Assembly (NCBI GenBank): GCA_003247135.1
Contig: QKAW01000016.1
Location: forward strand, 1 to 50,934
Source of the DNA: Spirochaetales bacterium
GTDB lineage: Bacteria > Spirochaetota > Spirochaetia > DSM-2461
Length of the DNA stretch: 50,934 nt
Direction of reading: 5' to 3'
The notes beneath the pieces were generated by a model. It was not told where the DNA came from. It worked only from the letters and a program-made list of their open reading frames with translations, and made no database searches. The first letter of the stretch is position 1; the number at the start of each line of letters is the position of its first letter. Below are positions 44,752-50,934 of this stretch, in pieces. Made by a program: the position numbers and the translations under genes.

Positions 44752-46914
44752 ATGCAGACTAAGTTTTCACATCTTTTTGTCAAATTTTTTATACCCTACT
44801 TAATTGTAATCTTTATAATGACCATTCTAACCTCTATAATCTATGTTGCAGCTTTTAAAGAAATTGAGAAAAATGCTATAAAAATGCAGCAATCATATAT
44901 AGAGCAGAGTAAGGCTGTACTAGACCGAAGGTTTAAGGAAGCAATTGACTCATCTCTTCAAATTTCAAGACTACCTACAGTTATTACATTTAAGACAAAA
45001 ACAAACAGACTATTACAAAGTAATTACTACTCAGCGGTTACTCTTCTAAGGCAGCTTAACAACTACAGGTTTACTAATGAAATTATAGAAGGATACTATA
45101 TATTTTACAAAAACTCAGGGATAATTGCCAATTCAGATCAGATCTTCTACTATAAAAATATCTCAGCTACAACCTTTCTGGATTTGGATTATGAAAAAAA
45201 TGAATTCTGGAATATGTTATTCAGTAAATTTTACAAAAGTCAGCTTCTACCTATAAACAATTTCAGTATTAATGGCTTAAAGGTTGAAGGAATTCCCGTT
45301 TTAACAACTATTGGATACTCCTATGATGATCCGGAAGCTGTAGTTTTATTAATTCTTAATGCCGAAAAACTTAAGCAAAACATGTTTGATTTTGAAAAAA
45401 ATCTTAATGGAAATTTTATAATGCTGAATAATAAGAATGAAAAACTTATTGATCTTGTAAATGATGACAATAATATGGAGAAAAGTGATAAGAATCTTAC
45501 TTTTAGAACAAAGTCAGATATCGTTCCCTGGGATTATATGCTGGTTCAGCCTGAAGAAAATGTTTTTAAGGATATAAGAAACCTTAAAAATGCTGGTCTT
45601 CTACTAATGATTATTGTCCTTTTAGTGGGAATTCTAATCTCATTTTTTTCAGCAAGAAACAACTCCAGACCAATATACAAACTTATGGATAATCACGAAG
45701 CCTTAAATGAACGACTTCAGAATCAGCGCCCCTATCTGAGAAGAACTTTTCTTGAACGTTGGTTAAAAGGAAATTATAGTAATATAGAAGAGGTAATTGC
45801 TATTACAAAATACCTAAAAGCAGATTATTTTGGAGAATTATACTGCGTTGCTGTAATAGATTATAAAGAAAGTGTTAGTTTTCTTGATAAAATTGTAACA
45901 ACAGACATGAGTAAACTGGAAATAAAAAGATTAACAATAAGGGATATTATAACCAAAGATCTGTTTCAGCCAGAATATATTCATGATGTATCCCACGATA
46001 AACTTGCATTAATTTTTATTAGCAAAGAGTCTGATAAAAATAGTTTTTTTACAGCTATCCATAACAAAACCAAAGAGTGTAAATCAATTCTTGAAAAAAT
46101 GAATTTTTATGACATAAATATTGGTATTGGGAATATATACTCAAATATTTCAGAAGTTTCAACTTCCTTAAACGACAGTCTTGATGCTGTAAATTCTGTA
46201 CCTCTACAAACAAAATCCACTATAGTATGGTATAGTAATCTTGTTGATAATGAAGATAGCTATTATTTTCCAAGCGAAATAGAAAACAGACTCTACAACT
46301 GTACAAGAAGTGGTGATACTGAGCAGGTAGATCAGATCTTTTTACTTCTAATTGATAAAAACTTAATTGAAAGATGTTTAACAGGAAGCATGCTTAAATT
46401 ATTCTCCTTTGAATTATGGGGAACATTGGCAAAAATTCAGGATAAGGATTTAAATAACAACTCAAAGATTAGAGATCTTATTAAAAATTCCTTTGATAAA
46501 ATGGAGCATCTTGGAGATATTGACAAAATAAAGTATTGTAAAGAGGTATTTACCGGAATTGCCAAAATTATAAAATCCAATGATTTAGATAAACATGATA
46601 AAGTTATGGATGAAATAACCCAATATATAAATGAAAATTTTAAAGATCCACTATTTTGTCTGCCTATGATTTCAGATAAATTTAACCTATCCTATGCATA
46701 TCTATCCCAGATTTTTAAGGACTTTAATGGAGACAACTTTGTAAATTACTTGCAAAATCTAAGAATGAAAGAGGCCGAGCGACTTCTTAGAGAGACAGAT
46801 GCACCTATAAAAGATATAGTTTTTGCATGTGGCTATAACTCCAGTAATACATTTGGTAAAGCATTTAAACGTATACATGGAGTTACAGCATCAACCTATA
46901 GAGAAAGACTATAG
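44752..46914 (+). CDS. YesN-type membrane sensor / AraC-family regulator
   Basis: A 720-residue one-component regulator. TM1 is about 9-35, a Cache-like extracytoplasmic sensor spans 36-270 and TM2 is about 285-303. A cytoplasmic helical linker and a GGDEF-degenerate-like region follow, then an AraC/XylS DNA-binding domain (about 620-720) with DPLFCLPMISDKFNLSYAYLSQIFK and IVFACGYNSSNTFGKAFKRIHG. Such regulators control neighbouring CUT1 sugar importers. The convergent operon of glycosidases and solute-binding protein starting beyond 50934 is the likely target. The two stop codons abut exactly. Confidence 0.92.
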   Translation: MQTKFSHLFVKFFIPYLIVIFIMTILTSIIYVAAFKEIEKNAIKMQQSYIEQSKAVLDRRFKEAIDSSLQISRLPTVITFKTKTNRLLQSNYYSAVTLLRQLNNYRFTNEIIEGYYIFYKNSGIIANSDQIFYYKNISATTFLDLDYEKNEFWNMLFSKFYKSQLLPINNFSINGLKVEGIPVLTTIGYSYDDPEAVVLLILNAEKLKQNMFDFEKNLNGNFIMLNNKNEKLIDLVNDDNNMEKSDKNLTFRTKSDIVPWDYMLVQPEENVFKDIRNLKNAGLLLMIIVLLVGILISFFSARNNSRPIYKLMDNHEALNERLQNQRPYLRRTFLERWLKGNYSNIEEVIAITKYLKADYFGELYCVAVIDYKESVSFLDKIVTTDMSKLEIKRLTIRDIITKDLFQPEYIHDVSHDKLALIFISKESDKNSFFTAIHNKTKECKSILEKMNFYDINIGIGNIYSNISEVSTSLNDSLDAVNSVPLQTKSTIVWYSNLVDNEDSYYFPSEIENRLYNCTRSGDTEQVDQIFLLLIDKNLIERCLTGSMLKLFSFELWGTLAKIQDKDLNNNSKIRDLIKNSFDKMEHLGDIDKIKYCKEVFTGIAKIIKSNDLDKHDKVMDEITQYINENFKDPLFCLPMISDKFNLSYAYLSQIFKDFNGDNFVNYLQNLRMKEAERLLRETDAPIKDIVFACGYNSSNTFGKAFKRIHGVTASTYRERL

Positions 46915-47991
46915 CTATTTTTTAAATTTTAACACAACTGCTGATGAAGTATTTACTCTACCTCCAACATATGCTGCGAATAGGTAATCTGGGTTGCCAT
47001 CTTTGTCAACCAAAATTTGTGGTCTTTCAAAACGACCTTCCCTGTCTAATCCCGGCATAGGTTCATCAAAGTAGTATTTTGCTTCTCGGTATGCAATTTT
47101 AGGATATCCCCAGGTTAACCCGTCTTCAGAAATGAAGTGTAAACCAACATTGTGATCAAAATACCCCATATCCCGACATAAAAGATGAAAAAGACCATCT
47201 TTGTAGAATAGGTAAGCATCTTCACACTGTGTATTATTTCCCATATGGGAAAGATTAATAACCGGATTTTTAGGATATTTTACAAATGGTTCATCTAAAG
47301 TTTTTGATATTGCCAAACCATACTGTCGGTTCCCATTACTTTGCATTGCTGTGGCCTTACTCCAGGCTTTATAATATAACCATAATTCTCCACTTGGGTG
47401 TTTTAGAAATGCAGGGTTAGTTGTAACATAGTCATCCCATGATCCATCCTCTCCTACCGGTATTGCTGGAGAATCACTTAACCTTTCCCAAGGTCCATCA
47501 AGAGAGTCGGAAACTGCAATTCCGACCCTTTTTGTAGCAACCAATTCCCTGAAATAAGGATGGTATGCATCTTTATCACTTTTACTTAAAGCTATTAACT
47601 CCTCCTGACTTTTATCAAAATGAGACCCATTGCTTCCCATGTAAAAAAGGGCATATTTATTCCCTATTTTATGAATAGTTGGGTTGTGAATTGACCATGA
47701 ATCCCACTCTGTTCCACCTGTTCCTTTTAAAGCAACACCTGTTACTTCATAAGGTCCTTCCGGGGAGTCTGCAACTGCATGAGCTACCTCACAACACATA
47801 ACCCAACCATAGTGTGAAGCTGTAATTGGCCATCTACTAAAAAAGAGATGTACCCTGCCATCTTCATCTCGAATTGGTGATGTTCCCCACACATGATAAC
47901 CATCTAGCTCAAGAATTCGACCTATAGGTTCCAGCCCTTTGAATAGATCTGACTGATTTTCCTCATTAATTTCTCTGCTTATTTTATCCAC
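46915..47991 (-). CDS. Beta-propeller glycosidase (GH43/GH117-like), copy 1
   Basis: A 358-residue protein without a signal peptide, starting with GTG after AGGAG. Repeated blade motifs (HVWGTSPIRDEDGRVHLFFSRW, IHNPTIHKIGNKYALFYMGSN, VTTNPAFLKHPSGELWLYYKAW, QCEDAYLFYKDGLFHLLCRD, ERPQILVDKDGNP) indicate a five-bladed propeller of the GH43/GH117/GH32 type. Acidic residues of blades 1-3 are plausible catalysts. It shares its whole layout with the next gene upstream and probably acts on an imported oligosaccharide in the cytosol. The exact family is uncertain. Confidence 0.75.
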   Translation of the reverse strand: MDKISREINEENQSDLFKGLEPIGRILELDGYHVWGTSPIRDEDGRVHLFFSRWPITASHYGWVMCCEVAHAVADSPEGPYEVTGVALKGTGGTEWDSWSIHNPTIHKIGNKYALFYMGSNGSHFDKSQEELIALSKSDKDAYHPYFRELVATKRVGIAVSDSLDGPWERLSDSPAIPVGEDGSWDDYVTTNPAFLKHPSGELWLYYKAWSKATAMQSNGNRQYGLAISKTLDEPFVKYPKNPVINLSHMGNNTQCEDAYLFYKDGLFHLLCRDMGYFDHNVGLHFISEDGLTWGYPKIAYREAKYYFDEPMPGLDREGRFERPQILVDKDGNPDYLFAAYVGGRVNTSSAVVLKFKK

Positions 47992-48023
47992 TTATATTTT
48001 CTCCTAAAAAATTAGTTATTTTA

Positions 48024-49019
48024 CTATTTTATACCTATATGAACATTGAATGAATGATCTCTGCCACAATTTAATCTGTCTACAGCACAAAAAAGTGCTG
48101 TCGGTTTACCATCTTCAATCCATAATTGTGGTCTTTCAAGGTGAAAAACCTCCTCAATACCACGGTTCTTCCAGTTTATTTCAAGTTTTGAAACAAGTGG
48201 TTCATCATTTATCTCCCAGTTTATACCATCTTCCGACTTAAAAAGAACTATTGTTCTCCCTAATTGAGTGAATGAAGAATCCATATCCTTAAGAATAGCC
48301 CAATATCTACCATCTTCATACCATATATATGGATCTTCTGCAGGAAAATTACTCTTATCCGATGTAAAAATAGGTTGGTCATGTTTTACAAAAGGCCCTT
48401 CCGGAGAGTTTGAAAATGCTGCTATATGAACAACAGGTCCATATTTAGGTGGTGGAAGTTTCTTCCCTGCACATTTATATATTAATAAAAAAGATTTATC
48501 AGGTCTTCTGCAGATAGTAGGATTACTCATCATCAGACTATCAAAATCATCATTATTTACACCTATATCAATAAGTGGCTTATCTGGTCTAGTCCATGGT
48601 CCATTTAAATCCTCGGCTACAGCTACTCCAATTCTCTGGTTATTTCTATGCTCCCAAAATCTTTCCTGACCATCAAGCTCTCTATTAATACTGTTTCCCA
48701 TATAGTATAGATAAAACTTTCCATCAAATTTATGTATTGTTGGGTTATGGCTACATAATCCGTCCCAAAATCCAGGATCCCTTTTTGTTAATATTACCTC
48801 TTTATGTTTGTATGGTCCAAGGGGATTATCAGAGATTGCATGGGCTATTTCTGAGTCAGTAACCCAGGCATCATGACCAAGTTCTCTTCTCCATCTACTA
48901 TAAAAGAGATGACAGATTCCTTTCTCATCCCTTTCCATTGAACAGCCCCAAATATAGTAGTTTTCGTCAATAAATATTGATTCATCCCTAACTGGTTGTA
49001 ATCTTCTGTTAAAATTCAT
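48024..49019 (-). CDS. Beta-propeller glycosidase (GH43/GH117-like), copy 2
   Basis: A 331-residue cytosolic protein, paralogue of the 46915-47991 gene: YIWGCSMERDEKGICHLFYSRW, EIAHAISDNPLGPYKHKE, HNPTIHKFDGKFYLYYMGNS, EDPYIWYEDGRYWAILKDMD and LERPQLWIEDGKPTALFCA align blade by blade. AAGGGGAG precedes the ATG. A strong hairpin separates it from the solute-binding protein gene upstream, so expression of the glycosidases may be lower than that of the transporter. The substrate is probably the ligand of that importer. Confidence 0.75.
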   Translation of the reverse strand: MNFNRRLQPVRDESIFIDENYYIWGCSMERDEKGICHLFYSRWRRELGHDAWVTDSEIAHAISDNPLGPYKHKEVILTKRDPGFWDGLCSHNPTIHKFDGKFYLYYMGNSINRELDGQERFWEHRNNQRIGVAVAEDLNGPWTRPDKPLIDIGVNNDDFDSLMMSNPTICRRPDKSFLLIYKCAGKKLPPPKYGPVVHIAAFSNSPEGPFVKHDQPIFTSDKSNFPAEDPYIWYEDGRYWAILKDMDSSFTQLGRTIVLFKSEDGINWEINDEPLVSKLEINWKNRGIEEVFHLERPQLWIEDGKPTALFCAVDRLNCGRDHSFNVHIGIK

Positions 49020-49045
49020 AATCTCCCCTTTTTAAAATTAATAGA

Positions 49046-49075
49046 AAAAACCTACATTATTAAATGTAGGTTTTT
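49046..49075 (-). terminator. Perfect 13-bp hairpin inside the carbohydrate operon
   Basis: AAAAACCTACATT pairs without mismatch with its complement across ATTA; on the minus strand TTTTT ends the second arm. It lies in the 85-base gap between the solute-binding protein gene and the glycosidase pair, so it may partly stop transcription or protect the upstream transcript, raising the binding protein relative to the enzymes. Confidence 0.8.
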
Positions 49076-49104
49076 ATTGTTCTTTTATTCTATTTTATCA
49101 GAAA

Positions 49105-50748
49105 TTATCTTGCGTCGTAAGCTTCTTGATAAACTGCAAGCATACTATCTAAACCGATATTTTTAAGCTCATTAATATAAGCACTCCACTGATTATCAAT
49201 ATTAACATTTGTTAGAACAAATTCAGCTATTTTCTCATTTACATACTCGTTAATTGTTGTAGTATAAGTTAATAACTCTGAAGACTGAGATTCAGTTAGT
49301 GTCATTGGAGGTAGTAACATATCAGTTGACGGATAATATGGAGCATATTTCTCCATAGTCTCTTTGTATAAAACAACCTCAATGTTATTTGGATCCTCTT
49401 GATATCTTCCAAGTCTAAGTGTTGATGATCTGAAAGTATTTCCCATCTGATTCCAGCTTAGGTTTGGTCCTTGTTCAACAAATGGAATAACTTCTTCCCA
49501 GATTGCCGGTTTACCATTAATTCCTGCTTTAGAACTATCTGTAACATACTCCCATTCGATTCCAGCTCGACCTAATGTGTTTCTTAAAGTTGTTTCCTGT
49601 TCATAAAAAAGATCACCAAGCATCATAGCAATTTCTGGATATTCACACTTATCTGTAATTGAGAAAGCAGGTGTAAATGATGAAAATGGATCATATTTAA
49701 CAAATCTTGTTCCATCAGGTCCCTTTAAAGGAGGAACGGTTACATAACCTCTCCATCTCTCCCCAGACAAGTCTGTTGCCACACCAGAATAACCACCTGG
49801 GAATGAACCAAGTATTACAGTTTCAGGATTTTCACCCATCTGTTTAAGACCTTCACCTGATTGAGTAAAACTTTCAGGAGCTAATAATCCATCTTTAACA
49901 AGTCTTTGAATATATTTTAGACCCTCTTTCCATCCTTCTTCAGCAAAGGAAGCAGTAACTTTACCGTTTTTAACAAAAAGTCTATTAGCACCGCTCTGGT
50001 TTATAGCGTGATAAACAAAAGGATTCATAAGAAAACCATCAACCTGTGTCTCCCAACCCTTGTTTGCACCAGCTAATGGAATCTCATCAGCTTTGCCGTT
50101 TCCATTTGGATCCTGAGTAGCAAATGCCTTTAATACTTTGTAATACTCCTCAGTAGTTTCAGGCATTTTTAAACCTAGTTTTTTTAGCCAAGGTTCATAG
50201 ATCCACATTTTTTGAGTTGATTTACAGTGATAACACTCGTTTATTTTAGGTAAATTATAAATATTACCATCTGGCATTGTAGATCTCTCTTTTGCTACAG
50301 GTATTGCGTCAAATACTTTTTTTGTATTATCACCATATTTTTCAATTAACTCATTTAATGGTAATAGTATTCCTTGTGCACCATAAAGAGCTTGTTGAGC
50401 GTAACTAAGCTGGGATGCTAAAATAATATCCGGATAATCTCCAGTTGCTAATAGCAGATTCAGTTTTTGCTGAGCTTCATTCTCTGAAGCCATAACAAAT
50501 TTTAAATCAATATTTGTTTTTTCTTCAATATACTTTGTAAATTCATTTTCATCATAGTTATCGACATTTGGTCTCGTATGAACAAACACCGTTAATTCAA
50601 CTTTCTCCTTTAATGGGAATGAAAGTTTCTCACTTGACATTTTTGCAGTATCTCCAGAGGTCTTTACTTCCTCCTTCTTACTACAACCGACTAGCACCAT
50701 ACTCAATGACAAAACAAGCAATGCTAACTTTGTTAATGATTTTCTCAT
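49105..50748 (-). CDS. Carbohydrate ABC transporter solute-binding lipoprotein
   Basis: A 547-residue protein, lipobox LVGC (Cys22). The fold is a cluster-type solute-binding protein of the LplA/AlgQ kind: VELTVFVHTRPNVDNYDENEFTKYIEEKTNIDLKF at the mature N-terminus, LLATGDYPDIILASQ and DPNGNGKADEIPLAG (an EF-hand-like Ca loop found in AlgQ-type proteins). It captures an oligosaccharide for the permeases. AAGGTG precedes the ATG. Downstream of a permease gene and upstream of two glycosidase genes. Confidence 0.92.
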   Translation of the reverse strand: MRKSLTKLALLVLSLSMVLVGCSKKEEVKTSGDTAKMSSEKLSFPLKEKVELTVFVHTRPNVDNYDENEFTKYIEEKTNIDLKFVMASENEAQQKLNLLLATGDYPDIILASQLSYAQQALYGAQGILLPLNELIEKYGDNTKKVFDAIPVAKERSTMPDGNIYNLPKINECYHCKSTQKMWIYEPWLKKLGLKMPETTEEYYKVLKAFATQDPNGNGKADEIPLAGANKGWETQVDGFLMNPFVYHAINQSGANRLFVKNGKVTASFAEEGWKEGLKYIQRLVKDGLLAPESFTQSGEGLKQMGENPETVILGSFPGGYSGVATDLSGERWRGYVTVPPLKGPDGTRFVKYDPFSSFTPAFSITDKCEYPEIAMMLGDLFYEQETTLRNTLGRAGIEWEYVTDSSKAGINGKPAIWEEVIPFVEQGPNLSWNQMGNTFRSSTLRLGRYQEDPNNIEVVLYKETMEKYAPYYPSTDMLLPPMTLTESQSSELLTYTTTINEYVNEKIAEFVLTNVNIDNQWSAYINELKNIGLDSMLAVYQEAYDAR

Positions 50749-50807
50749 TATTTCACCTTCCTTTTTTTAACTGTACCTTTTCCTTGGTACATAATATCTA
50801 AATAAAC

Positions 50808-50934
50808 CTAGCCTTTTACAGACCCAACCATAATCCCTGCTACAAAGTGTTTCTGTATGAAAGGATATAGTATCATCAGCGGTAAGCTAGATATTATTAT
50901 TAGTGAGTATTTTAGCAGTGTTGCAAGGTTCTCC
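50808..50934 (-). CDS. Carbohydrate ABC transporter permease, C-terminal fragment
   Basis: The last 42 codons of a gene that starts beyond the right edge. The reading ends in SLPLMILYPFIQKHF then VAGIMVGSVKG and a stop, the standard C-terminus of MalG/YtcP-like inner-membrane permeases, in which the substrate pore is built with a second permease. It belongs to the same operon as the solute-binding protein, 59 bases away. Confidence 0.9.
   Translation of the reverse strand, partial: ENLATLLKYSLIIISSLPLMILYPFIQKHFVAGIMVGSVKG

Noticed and set aside
1..50934. CRISPR arrays, tRNA/rRNA genes, insertion sequences, prophage, toxin-antitoxin or defence islands
   Set aside because: No regularly spaced repeats, transposase, integrase or phage motifs, and no cloverleaf-like sequence noticed; the window looks like ordinary chromosomal backbone with metabolic, signalling and envelope genes.

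Overview
The window is AT-rich bacterial chromosome with 44 coding regions: 43 complete and one cut by the right edge. They are densely packed with no gap over 300 bases. I see no rRNA, tRNA, CRISPR array, prophage or insertion sequence. Five large predicted surface or periplasmic lipoproteins with relaxed lipoboxes (Ser or Ala before the Cys), exported redox enzymes, HD-GYP and adenylyl cyclase signalling and a CUT1-type sugar importer point to a diderm, low-GC, free-living heterotroph. A member of the Spirochaetota (Spirochaeta-like) is my best inference. No marker gene proves it.

Left part (1-12.6 kb): a ModF/PhrA-like tandem ABC ATPase coupled to a DMT exporter; a terpenoid-cyclase-fold orphan; an exported DUF4097 protein; then a leftward operon of rhodanese lipoprotein, sensor kinase, fused MsrB-MsrA and a second DMT transporter. 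An Mrp/ApbC Fe-S carrier with HCF101-like domain order (DUF59, P-loop, DUF971) and an 853-residue repeat lipoprotein follow.

Middle (12.6-31.6 kb): a MATE transporter, an acetate/succinate transporter with a clear promoter and terminator, a two-gene unit ending in a FeoC-like Cys-rich winged helix, an MFS transporter with a ferredoxin-tailed aldo/keto reductase, and an operon PTS-IIA / DD-type cation:proton antiporter / HTH-IIA. Next come a NapH/CcoG-like membrane ferredoxin, a long-chain acyl-CoA synthetase, a divergent NTF2-SDR-CrtI-like trio, and a pair of lipoproteins. One of these has six units of about 105 residues, most ending in a Ca-loop-like motif.

Right part (31.7-50.9 kb): a response regulator and kinase transcribed together with DipZ (CcdA-thioredoxin), exported MsrB and exported MsrA. 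This looks like a signal-controlled envelope methionine-sulfoxide repair unit, alongside the cytosolic Msr fusion at 5.1 kb. Then come a V4R sensor with an adenylyl cyclase, a PHP phosphoesterase, a lipoprotein, an aldo/keto reductase with a divergent Lrp regulator, an HD-GYP phosphodiesterase, and a carbohydrate locus (YesN-type AraC regulator, two beta-propeller glycosidase paralogues, solute-binding lipoprotein, partial permease).

Two layout features stand out. Five of the nine convergent gene pairs meet with zero intervening bases, the two stop codons forming one hexamer (TAGCTA, TAATTA or TAGTTA). The two methionine-sulfoxide repair systems each sit next to their own histidine kinase.
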